Origin: Roseiarcus sp963753135
GTDB taxonomy: Bacteria; Pseudomonadota; Alphaproteobacteria; Rhizobiales; Beijerinckiaceae
Direction of reading: 5' to 3'
Length of the DNA: 64,000 bases
Assembly: GCA_963753135.1 (NCBI GenBank)
Contig: CAVWBA010000003.1
Location: 1-64,000, forward strand
The notes under the pieces are model-generated. The model saw only the letters and a program-made list of their open reading frames with translations, had not been told where the DNA came from and did no database searches. Below are positions 37,141 through 45,239 of the stretch, piece after piece. Positions within the stretch are counted from its first letter, which is position 1, and each line of letters begins with the position of its first letter. Position numbers and translations under genes: made by a program.

Positions 37141-37629
37141 TCACACCCGCCAGCGCAAAGCCGAAACCAGCGCGAACAGGCGCCGAGCTGTCGCCTGGTC
37201 GATGTCGATCGTGCCGGCAAGGCGCTGGGCCATCAGGTCCGCGCCTTCGTTGTGCAGCTTGGTGCGTTCGCGGTCGATCGCTTCGATCTGGCGCGGGCTC
37301 GAGGCTCGGATGGCCGAATAATAGGTCTCGCAGACGAGGAAGTAGTCCTTGAGCAACGGCCGGAACGGCGTCATCGACACCACGATCGTGGCCGCGGTCT
37401 CGTCCTTCGCGGTTCTGACCTCGAAGGTCAGCTTCGATTCCTCTTGGCTGATGTTGAGCGCATAGGGGCCATCGTCGCGGCCCGGCACGCCGAAGGAATT
37501 TTCCTCGATCAGGTCGAAGATCGCCACCGTTCGCTCGTGATCGACATCGGGCGCGCCGCGGGGGATCGTCGCTTCGTCCAGCATCACCTCGGCGAGGCGA
37601 TTGCGGCTTTTGCCTGGTTTCAAGCTCAT
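37141..37629 (-). CDS. UPF0262 family protein
   Basis: A 162-residue protein conserved in alphaproteobacteria right after hisD. Recognised segments are NRLAEVMLDEATIPRG, PYALNISQEESKLTFEVR and VVSMTPFRPLLKDYFLVCETYYSAIR. No function is known. Its ATG overlaps the hisD stop by four bases, so the two are co-translated. Confidence 0.9.
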   Translation of the reverse strand: MSLKPGKSRNRLAEVMLDEATIPRGAPDVDHERTVAIFDLIEENSFGVPGRDDGPYALNISQEESKLTFEVRTAKDETAATIVVSMTPFRPLLKDYFLVCETYYSAIRASSPRQIEAIDRERTKLHNEGADLMAQRLAGTIDIDQATARRLFALVSALRWRV

Positions 37630-38927
37630 GGGCTATTCGCGCGAAGCCGCAAGGCGACGGAGCGAGCGTGCGCCTCGAGCCCTTCCGCTTGCCCAAGCGC
37701 AATCGCCGCCGGACCGAGAGCGTCGAGCGAGCGGGCGTCGCATTTGAGCAGCGACGTGCGCTTCATGAAGTCGAGCACGCCCAAGCCCGACGAGAAACGG
37801 GCCGAGCGCGCGGTCGGCAGAACGTGGTTCGATCCGCCGACATAGTCGCCGATCGCCTCGGGCGTATGGGGTCCAAGGAAGATCGCGCCGGCATTCGAGA
37901 TTTTGTCGCTCAGCGCCTCGGCGTCATCCGCCATGATCTCAAGATGCTCCGGCGCCAGCCGGTCAACGAGGGGAATGGCGGCCTCAAGCGATGGGCACAA
38001 GATGACGGCGCCGTTCAAGCGCCAGCTTGCGCCTGCGATCTTGGCCCGCGGCAGGCTCTCGAGCTGACGCTCCACTTCCGCTTCCACCGCCCGCGCGAGG
38101 CCCGGATCGTTGGTGATGAGGATCGATTGCGCCGCCTCGTCGTGCTCGGCTTGCGCCAAAAGATCGGCGGCGACAAAACGCGGATCGGCGCCGCCGTCGG
38201 CGAGGACCACGACTTCGCTGGGCCCAGCGATCATGTCGATGCCGACAACGCCGAACACCCGCCGCTTGGCCGCGGCGACATAGGCGTTGCCGGGGCCGAC
38301 GATCTTATCCACCGGCGCGATCGTGTCCGTGCCATAGGCGAGCGCGGCGATCGCCTGCGCGCCGCCGACCCGATAGATCTCGTCGACGCCTGAGATGCGC
38401 GCCGCGGCAAGGACCAGTGGATTGATGTGGCCGTCCGGCGTCGGCATGACCATCGCCAGGCGGCGACAGCCCGCAACCCTGGCCGGCGCGGCGTTCATGA
38501 TCACCGAGGACGGATAAGTCGCCGCGCCGCCCGGAACATAGAGGCCGACCGAGTTGATCGGACGCCACCGCCAGCCGAGCTCAACCCCAAGCGGGTCGGT
38601 GAAGAAAAGGTCGGCGGGCTTCTGGCGCAGATGAAAATCCATCACCCGAGCGTGCGCCAGCTTGAGCGCGTCGAGGGCTTTTTTCTCGCAGGCGCCGATC
38701 GCCGCCTCGATCTCGGCGGCGGCGATCTTCAGTCCAATCCTGCCGATTTCGATGCGCTCGAAGCGCAGCGACAATTCGGCCAGCGACACGTCGCCCCGGC
38801 GGCGCACGTCATCGATGATGTCGGCGACGGTGAGATCGACGTCGGCCGACGTCTCGCGCTTGGCGGCGACGAGCGCCTGAAAGCGCTTATCGAAATCCGC
38901 CGCCTGCATATCGAGCGCCAGGGACAT
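37626..38927 (-). CDS. hisD: Histidinol dehydrogenase
   Basis: A 433-residue zinc enzyme for the last two steps of histidine synthesis, histidinol to histidine with two NAD. Seen are GLYVPGGAATYPSSVIMNAAPARVAGC, RVGGAQAIAALAYGTDTI, KIVGPGNAYVAAAKR, DMIAGPSEVVVLAD and the catalytic His pair in RLAPEHLEI and GGSNHVLPT. ATG 38927 fits the family start; the longer frame to 38978 has no support. It belongs to the murA - DUF2948 - hisD - UPF0262 run, with a palindromic repeat between DUF2948 and hisD. The rest of the his genes are elsewhere. Confidence 0.95.
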   Translation of the reverse strand: MSLALDMQAADFDKRFQALVAAKRETSADVDLTVADIIDDVRRRGDVSLAELSLRFERIEIGRIGLKIAAAEIEAAIGACEKKALDALKLAHARVMDFHLRQKPADLFFTDPLGVELGWRWRPINSVGLYVPGGAATYPSSVIMNAAPARVAGCRRLAMVMPTPDGHINPLVLAAARISGVDEIYRVGGAQAIAALAYGTDTIAPVDKIVGPGNAYVAAAKRRVFGVVGIDMIAGPSEVVVLADGGADPRFVAADLLAQAEHDEAAQSILITNDPGLARAVEAEVERQLESLPRAKIAGASWRLNGAVILCPSLEAAIPLVDRLAPEHLEIMADDAEALSDKISNAGAIFLGPHTPEAIGDYVGGSNHVLPTARSARFSSGLGVLDFMKRTSLLKCDARSLDALGPAAIALGQAEGLEAHARSVALRLRANSP

Positions 38928-38971
38928 GGCTAAACGAAACTCTCCATCCAGGGCTTGGGTCGCGGCGCTTG

Positions 38972-39055
38972 CCCTCATCCGGCGCCATAGCCCGTCGCAA
39001 GACGGGCGTTCTTTCGAACGTCCTATGGCGCCGACCTTCTCCCCGAGGGAGAAGG
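38972..39055 (-). repeat. Palindromic intergenic repeat, copy 2
   Basis: Read on the minus strand it begins CCTTCTCCCTCGGGGAGAAGG and ends GGCGCCGGATGAGGG, as in copy 1. Between them it has an extra arm: GGCGCCATAGGACG pairs imperfectly with CGGGCTATGGCGCC and encloses a smaller CCCGTC/GACGGG hairpin. It lies between the DUF2948 gene and hisD. Confidence 0.65.
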
Positions 39056-39103
39056 GCTGCCGACTAGGGCCTCATACGCGAACTCACCTCACTGCGCCAA
39101 GCG

Positions 39104-39559
39104 CTAGACGCCCGACGCGGCGGTGAGGGCGTGGCCGGGGCAAGCCTGGGCGGGGATGCGATGTCCCATGTCGCGGAGCTGGGCCTCGACGCACTCGACG
39201 TCCAGACGCACCAGCGCGCCATCGGCGAAGGCGAGGATGATGATGCCAGCCGGCGGATCGGTCTTCTCGAACGTCACCGCCAAGAGATTGAGCGTCGCGT
39301 CCGGGTCTTTCTCCTTGAGGCCGAGATGCGAAACCTTCAATACGCGGTCGAATCTGAGCACGCTGGAGACGCGCTCCTCGGGCCCTGTCTTCGCGCCGAC
39401 CCAGTCATAGCGCATGCCGGCGACGATAAAGCGGCGCTGCCGCGGCAGCCAGGTCATATCGACGCGTTTGACGCAAGTGTCCTGAATATGCGCGGAAATG
39501 ACGCCCAGACCCTCCCGGTCGAGCGCGATAAGCTTGAGCGCCTGCCCGACACCCGCCAT
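39104..39559 (-). CDS. DUF2948 family protein
   Basis: A 151-residue alphaproteobacterial protein. The pattern LKLIALDREGLGVISAHIQDTCVK, then LPRQRRFIVAGMRYDW and a Phe-Asp-rich middle (LRFDRVLKVSHLGL) identify DUF2948. Nothing is known of its role. It starts 3 bp after the murA stop, so the two are one transcription unit. Confidence 0.88.
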   Translation of the reverse strand: MAGVGQALKLIALDREGLGVISAHIQDTCVKRVDMTWLPRQRRFIVAGMRYDWVGAKTGPEERVSSVLRFDRVLKVSHLGLKEKDPDATLNLLAVTFEKTDPPAGIIILAFADGALVRLDVECVEAQLRDMGHRIPAQACPGHALTAASGV

Positions 39560-39562
39560 GCG

Positions 39563-40852
39563 TCAGCTCGCGAGCCGCGTGATGTCGGCGCCGCACGCGC
39601 CGAGCTTCTCTTCCAGCCGCTCGAAGCCGCGGTCCAAGTGGTAGACGCGATTGACGATCGTCTCTCCCTCCGCCGCGAGGCCCGCGATGACGAGCGAAAC
39701 CGAGGCGCGCAGATCGGTCGCCATCACGGGCGCGCCACGCAGACGCTTGACGCCGCTGACGATCGCGGTGTCGCCCTCGAGCTTGATGTGCGCGCCGAGG
39801 CGGGCGAGCTCCTGCACGTGCATGAAACGGTTCTCGAAGATGGTCTCCTTGATCCGCGAAACGCCCTTCGCGCGCGTCATCAGCGCCATGAACTGGGCTT
39901 GCAGATCGGTCGGGAAGCCGGGAAACGGCGCCGTCGTGATGTCGACCGCGCCGATCCCTGCGCCGTTTCGTTTGACCCGCACCCCGCGGTTGTCGCTGCT
40001 CACCGTCACGCCCGCTTGGGTTAGCGCGTCGAGAGCCTCATCCAACAGATCCTCGCTCACGCCCTCAAGCACGATATCGCCGCCGGTCATCGCGACCGCC
40101 GTGGCGTAGGTTCCCGCTTCGATCCGATCGGGCAGAACGCGATGATGGGCGCCGTTGAGCCGGGGAACCCCGTCAATCTCGATCGTCGGCGTGCCGGCGC
40201 CGCGAATGCGCGCGCCCATCTTATTGAGGCATTGGGCGAGATCGGCGACCTCCGGTTCGCAGGCCGCGTTGCGGATCAAGGTCGCGCCATGCGCGGTCGA
40301 CGCCGCCATGATCGCCAGATGCGTTCCCCCGACCGTGACCTTGGGAAACTCGATCTCCGCTCCGATGAGGCCTTTCGGCGCCTTGGCGACGGCGTAGCCC
40401 GCGTCGATTTCGATCTGCGCGCCGAGCTTCTCCAGCGCCATCAGCAGCAAGTCGACCGGCCGGGTGCCGATCGCGCAGCCGCCCGGCAGCGAGACGCGCG
40501 CCGCGCCCATGCGCGCGATGAGCGGCGCGATCACCCAGAAGCTGGCGCGCATCTTCGCCACCATTTCATAAGGGGCGGTCGTGTCGACAATGGTGCGGGC
40601 GCGCAAATGCGCGGTCTGGCCGGTCCCGGCTTCCTCGCCGATGCGCTTGCCGTCGATCGAATAGTCGACGCCATGATTGCCGAGAATGTAGGCGAGCTGG
40701 GCGACGTCAGCGAGACGCGGCAGGTTCTCCAGGGTGAGCGTCTGATCTGTCAGGAGCGAGGCGATCATCAGCGGCAGCGCCGCATTCTTCGCCCCCGAAA
40801 TCGGAATCGCGCCGGTGAGCTTCGCGCCGCCGCGAATTTGTATGCGATCCAT
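39563..40852 (-). CDS. murA: UDP-N-acetylglucosamine 1-carboxyvinyltransferase
   Basis: A 429-residue cytosolic enzyme that transfers enolpyruvate from PEP to UDP-GlcNAc, the first committed step of peptidoglycan synthesis. It starts MDRIQIRGGAKLTGAIPISGAKNAALPLM and has the fosfomycin-binding Cys in SLPGGCAIGTRPVDLL near residue 119, a Cys rather than the resistant Asp. The catalytic C-terminal motif PGFPTDLQAQFMAL is present. It leads a run with DUF2948 and hisD. Confidence 0.96.
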   Translation of the reverse strand: MDRIQIRGGAKLTGAIPISGAKNAALPLMIASLLTDQTLTLENLPRLADVAQLAYILGNHGVDYSIDGKRIGEEAGTGQTAHLRARTIVDTTAPYEMVAKMRASFWVIAPLIARMGAARVSLPGGCAIGTRPVDLLLMALEKLGAQIEIDAGYAVAKAPKGLIGAEIEFPKVTVGGTHLAIMAASTAHGATLIRNAACEPEVADLAQCLNKMGARIRGAGTPTIEIDGVPRLNGAHHRVLPDRIEAGTYATAVAMTGGDIVLEGVSEDLLDEALDALTQAGVTVSSDNRGVRVKRNGAGIGAVDITTAPFPGFPTDLQAQFMALMTRAKGVSRIKETIFENRFMHVQELARLGAHIKLEGDTAIVSGVKRLRGAPVMATDLRASVSLVIAGLAAEGETIVNRVYHLDRGFERLEEKLGACGADITRLAS

Positions 40853-40925
40853 CCCCGGTCCCTCTCATTCAAACTCACCCGCAAACTCACCCGCCAAAGG
40901 AGGTCGCCGCCCGCGACCCTCCGCG

Positions 40926-41093
40926 TCAGTCCCGAGGCCCGCCAGGCCGCGCCGCCGGCTTCTCCGCCGGCTGAGCCTCGACGTTCCGCGCCCGGCTCTG
41001 CGCCTTGCGGCGCTTCAAATTCTCCCTCAACGAAGCGGCGAGACGCGCCCGCCGGAGATCCTCGCGCTTGGCTCGGGCTTCATCCGAGCTCAT
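40926..41093 (-). CDS. Small basic protein between recN and murA
   Basis: A 55-residue protein very rich in Arg, Lys, Ala and Glu: SSDEARAKREDLRRARLAAS followed by LRENLKRRKAQSRARNVEA. Short proteins of this type occur upstream of murA in Hyphomicrobiales, which supports it as a gene. The ATG at 41093 overlaps the recN stop (TGATG). Function unknown; a nucleic-acid contact is possible because of the charge. Confidence 0.65.
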   Translation of the reverse strand: MSSDEARAKREDLRRARLAASLRENLKRRKAQSRARNVEAQPAEKPAARPGGPRD

Positions 41094-42874
41094 GCCGGGT
41101 CCTTGCTCGGCTGGCGCCGCGATTCGCGACGCGCGGCCCTTGACTTGATAGGGCGAAGGTCGACAGCGAGGCAAGCGTCGATATCCTGATTGTCCGGCCG
41201 CGGTTCGGCCTTCTCGATCAGGCTCAAGGCGGCGGCGCGAGCCTCGTGAGTGATTTCAGCCCCGGCGAGCATGCGGGCGATCTCCTCTTGCCGCTCGGTC
41301 GCGCCGAGCCGCGAAACGCCAGTCGCCACTCGCTCGCCCGCGCCAATATCGCTTTTGACGATTCGATAGTGGTTTTGCGCCCGCGCAGCCACCTGCGGCG
41401 CATGCGTCACCGCCAGCACCTGAGCTCCCGCCGAGAGTCGCGCCAGGCGCTGACCCATCGCGTCGGCGACGGCGCCGCCGACGCCGGTGTCGATCTCGTC
41501 GAAGACGAGGGTCGGCGCCGTGCCGCGCTCGGCCAATCTGACCTTAATCGCGAGCAGGAATCTGGCGAGCTCGCCGCCGGAGGCCACTTTCATGAGCGGG
41601 CCAGGCCGCGACCCGGGATTGGTGCGGACGAAGAATTCCGCCCAGTCGTACCCGCTCGGCGAAACGATTGTGTCGTCGCGCTTCAAGTCGACGCTGAACT
41701 CGGCCCGCTCGAGCTTGAGCGGCGCCAATTCCGCGCCGACCGCAGTCTCCAGTTCGCGCGCGCTCGTCTCGCGCGCGCTGCTCAGCGCGCTTGCCGCCGC
41801 GTGGTAAGCCTTGGCGGCGGTTTTCACGCCAGCCTCAAGGCGGCCAATCTCGCTGCGGCCCTCAGCCAGAGCGGCAAGATCGTCGGCGAATTTCTGCGCC
41901 AGCGCGGGAAGATTTTCGATCGGAACGTTGTGCTTGCGGCCCATCGCCCGGAGCGCGAAAAGGCGCTCCTCGCAACGCTCAAGCTCGTGAGGATCGAAGG
42001 CGCTCGCCTCGAGCGCATCCTCGACTTCGCGGGTGGCGCGCTCGATCGCGTCGATCGCTTCATCCAGCGCCTTGACGCTCGACTCCAAGAGCGTCGGCGC
42101 CTGCGGCAAACGGCGCTGCAGTCGGCGCGACAGGGAAAGCAAAAGCGGCAGGATCGCGGTTTCGCCGGTCAGGTGATCGCGCGCGTCGCGGATGTCGGCT
42201 GCAACCTTCTCGCCCTGCATCATCGCTTGCCGGCGCTGAGCGAGCGTCTCTTCCTCGTTTGGCTGGACGGCGAGTTTGCTGAGTTCCTCGTGCGCGTGAG
42301 CGGCGAATTCCGCTTCGGCCTCCGCGGCCTTAACCCTTGCGCGCTCGGCTTCGAGAGCGCGCTCCGCCTCGCGCAACGCGGCGTAGGCGCGCTCGGTTGT
42401 CGTCACAAGCGGTTCGAGCCCGCCATAAGCGTCGACCAGCGCGCGATGGGTCGACGGGTCGGTCAGCGCGCGCTCGTCATGCTGGCCATGGATCTCGACC
42501 AGCGCTGAAGCGAGCCCGCGCAGCGCCTGGGCGCTGACGCTCCGGTCATTGACATAGGCGCGGGTGCGTCCGTCGGCGAGCTGCACGCGCCTCAGGATCA
42601 GCTCGTCGCCGATCTCGATGTCCTGCCCTTCGAGGAGCGTGTGGGCGGCGTGTCCCGCCGCCAATTCAAACGTCGCCGTCACCTGGCCTTGCGGCTGACC
42701 GTGGCGCACCAGGCTCCCGTCGCCGCGCGCGCCGAGCGCCAGCGACAACGCATCCAGAAGAATGGATTTTCCCGCCCCAGTCTCGCCGGTGAGGATGGTC
42801 AGCCCAGGCGAGAACTCAAGATCCAACTGATCGATCAACACCACATCGCGAATGGAGAGGCGCGAAAGCATCAA
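41090..42874 (-). CDS. recN: DNA repair protein RecN
   Basis: A 594-residue SMC-like ATPase in double-strand break repair. It begins MLSRLSIRDVVLIDQLDLEFSPGLTILTGETGAGKSILLDALSL, with the Walker A at about residues 31-38. A coiled-coil arm follows (about 160-380). The C-terminal half has the signature VASGGELARFLLAIKV, the Walker B VFDEIDTGVGG and VLAVTHAPQVAARA. Length is usual. It lies between bamD and the small basic gene with no gap on either side, so one operon is likely. Confidence 0.95.
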   Translation of the reverse strand: MMLSRLSIRDVVLIDQLDLEFSPGLTILTGETGAGKSILLDALSLALGARGDGSLVRHGQPQGQVTATFELAAGHAAHTLLEGQDIEIGDELILRRVQLADGRTRAYVNDRSVSAQALRGLASALVEIHGQHDERALTDPSTHRALVDAYGGLEPLVTTTERAYAALREAERALEAERARVKAAEAEAEFAAHAHEELSKLAVQPNEEETLAQRRQAMMQGEKVAADIRDARDHLTGETAILPLLLSLSRRLQRRLPQAPTLLESSVKALDEAIDAIERATREVEDALEASAFDPHELERCEERLFALRAMGRKHNVPIENLPALAQKFADDLAALAEGRSEIGRLEAGVKTAAKAYHAAASALSSARETSARELETAVGAELAPLKLERAEFSVDLKRDDTIVSPSGYDWAEFFVRTNPGSRPGPLMKVASGGELARFLLAIKVRLAERGTAPTLVFDEIDTGVGGAVADAMGQRLARLSAGAQVLAVTHAPQVAARAQNHYRIVKSDIGAGERVATGVSRLGATERQEEIARMLAGAEITHEARAAALSLIEKAEPRPDNQDIDACLAVDLRPIKSRAARRESRRQPSKDPA

Positions 42875-43780
42875 TTAGCCTGAGGACGGAACGACCGTGT
42901 GCCAGATCCCCGAAATCCACGAGGTGCCAAAAACGTGGGGCTCGAGTCCCTTGCCCTTCAAGAGATTATAGGCGTCATGGTACCATTGACTGTCAGGAAA
43001 ATTGTGTCCGAGCACGGCGGCGGCAGTCTGCGCTTCTTCGGTGATCCCCAGACCGAGGTAGGCCTCGACCAGCCGGTAGAGCGCTTCGGGCGCATGGCGC
43101 GTCGTCTGGTAGTACTGCAGCACGTTCCGAAAACGATTGATGGCGGCGGTGTAGTTGCGGCGGTTGAGGTAGAATCGCCCGATCGACATTTCCTTGCCGG
43201 CCAGTTGGTCCTGGGTGACCGTAATCTTGTATTTCGCGTCGTCCGCATATTCCGACTTCGGGTATTTCTGTACAACCGCCTGGAATGTTTCCAAGGCTTT
43301 CGCGGTCTTTTCCTGGTCACGCGATATATCCGGTATTTGCATGTAGTAGGCATTCGCCTGCAGATATAAAACGTAGTCCGCTTCCGGGGAGTTGGGGTAA
43401 TCCTTGAGATAACGATCGGCCCCTGTTTCGGCGCTGGTGTAGTCGCCGGCCTGATATTGCGCATAGGTCGTCATCAATAGGCCCTTGCGCGCCCAATCCG
43501 AGCTTGGATATTGCTTGCCGAGATCGGTAAATTTCTTCGCCGCCTCGGCGGGAGCGCCATTGGCCAGCTTCTGAAGACCCTGATCGTAGGTCTTGCTTGC
43601 CGGAACGTCCGGCGTGACCTCCATCTTGTATTTTTCGCCGCCAAACGGGTTGAACTGATCGATCATCGAGCAACCTGAGGCGGAGATCGCGATCGCGATC
43701 AACGCCGCGCCGGCGAGTGATCGGCGCGCCGCTTGCTTCCGACCGTTGGATAAAAGGGCGCGAGATTCGACGTCGGCCAT
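42875..43780 (-). CDS. bamD: Outer membrane protein assembly factor BamD
   Basis: A 301-residue lipoprotein of the BAM complex, which inserts beta-barrel proteins into the outer membrane. The signal sequence ends in SASGC with the lipid-bearing Cys at residue 37. Tetratricopeptide-like helices follow: YDQGLQKLANGAPAEAAKKFTDL, YQAGDYTSAETGADRYLKDYP, AYYMQIPDISRDQEKTAKALETFQ and GRFYLNRRNYTAAINRFRNVLQ. It is downstream of lpxC with 180 bp between and directly before recN. Confidence 0.94.
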   Translation of the reverse strand: MADVESRALLSNGRKQAARRSLAGAALIAIAISASGCSMIDQFNPFGGEKYKMEVTPDVPASKTYDQGLQKLANGAPAEAAKKFTDLGKQYPSSDWARKGLLMTTYAQYQAGDYTSAETGADRYLKDYPNSPEADYVLYLQANAYYMQIPDISRDQEKTAKALETFQAVVQKYPKSEYADDAKYKITVTQDQLAGKEMSIGRFYLNRRNYTAAINRFRNVLQYYQTTRHAPEALYRLVEAYLGLGITEEAQTAAAVLGHNFPDSQWYHDAYNLLKGKGLEPHVFGTSWISGIWHTVVPSSG

Positions 43781-43960
43781 GCTTTAGAAACTCGGTTTGA
43801 AGGCGGGGAAACGCCATTTCCGCCATTCGGCGACGAAGCGGCTCATTTAGCGCACTCGCGGGGCGCGCGCCAGATTTTCGGCCAAACGAAGATGGCCGGC
43901 GACGCCTTATTGAGGCGAGAAAACTGGCAAAAGCGCGGCCGAGAGCAGGCCGCGACGCGG

Positions 43961-44917
43961 TCAATCGGCGGGGGCGAAAGCCGCGGCGCCGACAGGCACA
44001 TGCGCGCCGCCACCCACCCGCGCCCGGATTGGCGCCGGCGCTTCAAGGACCTCATAGGCGGAGCGATGCTCGAACAAGGCTTCGAGCGCCATTGCATTGA
44101 GCTTGTGTCCCGGCCGATAGGTCCGGTAGAGACCAATGATCGGCGCGCCAGCAAGCGAGAGATCGCCGACCGCATCAAGCGCCTTGTGGCGCACGAACTC
44201 GTCGGCGTAGCGCAACCCTTCCGGATTGAGGATGGCGTCGCCGTCGATCGCCACGGAGTTCTCGAGAGAGGAGCCCAGCGCATAGCCGGCTCGCCACAAG
44301 GCCTGGACGTCGCTGACGAATCCGAAAGTGCGGGCGCGGGCGATGTCGCGCCGGAAGGTCGCCGGATCGAGATCGAACACCCGGCGTTGGCGGCCGATCG
44401 CCGGAGATTTGAAATCGATCTCGACGTCGAGCCGGAACCCGCTTTCGGCGGGCAAGAATTCGGCGAAGCCACCCTCATGATCCACGCGCACCGGCTTGAC
44501 GATTTTGACGTGGCGACGGGAACGCGCCTGCTGGACAACCCCAACCGAATCGATCGCTCGGACGAAATCGACCGCCGATCCGTCCATGATCGGCGTTTCC
44601 GGCCCATCGATCTCGACCAGGACATTGTCGATGCGAAGCCCCGAAAGGGCGGCCAGGAGATGCTCGACGGTAGAGATCATGGCGCCCGAGGCGTCGCCGA
44701 GCGTGGTGCAGAGCGAGGTCTGCGTCACATTGGCGCGCTTGGCTTCGAGCAGGCGCTCGCGCCCGCCGGGCAGCCCAGTCCGCAGAAACGTGACGCCGGT
44801 GTCGACATGGGCAGGATGAAGAACCACTTGAGCCGGCGCCGCGGAGTGTACGCCGACGCCCTGGACGACCGCACGGTCGCGCAGCGTTGTCTGAGACCCA
44901 AATCGCATCAACCGCAT
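43961..44917 (-). CDS. lpxC: UDP-3-O-acyl-N-acetylglucosamine deacetylase
   Basis: A 318-residue zinc deacetylase, the committed step of lipid A synthesis. It begins RFGSQTTLRDRAVVQGVGVHSAAPAQVVLHPA. The zinc-binding His lies in STVEHLLAALSGLRIDN, and HKALDAVGDLSLAG provides the next conserved block near residue 235. The family's ExDG-type segment is EIDGPETPIMDGSA. It follows ftsZ after 322 bp, the normal alphaproteobacterial order. Confidence 0.95.
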   Translation of the reverse strand: MRLMRFGSQTTLRDRAVVQGVGVHSAAPAQVVLHPAHVDTGVTFLRTGLPGGRERLLEAKRANVTQTSLCTTLGDASGAMISTVEHLLAALSGLRIDNVLVEIDGPETPIMDGSAVDFVRAIDSVGVVQQARSRRHVKIVKPVRVDHEGGFAEFLPAESGFRLDVEIDFKSPAIGRQRRVFDLDPATFRRDIARARTFGFVSDVQALWRAGYALGSSLENSVAIDGDAILNPEGLRYADEFVRHKALDAVGDLSLAGAPIIGLYRTYRPGHKLNAMALEALFEHRSAYEVLEAPAPIRARVGGGAHVPVGAAAFAPAD

Positions 44918-45239
44918 CCGGACTTTCGCCCGGCCCTGATTCGCGCCGTCGGCTGCGATGCGAAGCGTCCCAGCTCCACACCGCCTTGCTACTCAAAGCC
45001 GCCGATCGTCGTCCGCCCGCCGCCGCCAAAAAGCCTGGCCACGGCTCCTGAAAAGTCAGACTAGGGGCGGGGCTTCCCCGGGACAAATCACCTTTGGTGA
45101 ACAAAAGTTACAACGCCCGTGCAAACATTGTCTTAGACTTTTCAATAGTTTATTCATTTACCAAGGGTTAACCCTGCGCGAGGATGACGCATTCAGACCA
45201 TGCCCCGTCGCAGAGCCGAGGCGTCACAACGACGCCGAA
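44918..45239. other. 322-bp gap between ftsZ and lpxC
   Basis: No gene is seen. The part nearest ftsZ is AT-richer and contains the palindrome AGGGTTAACCCT (45164-45175). On the minus strand it also holds TTAACCCTTGGTAAA (plus 45157-45171), one base away from the TTAA-N7-TTAA CtrA pattern. It probably holds the lpxC promoter. Confidence 0.5.
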
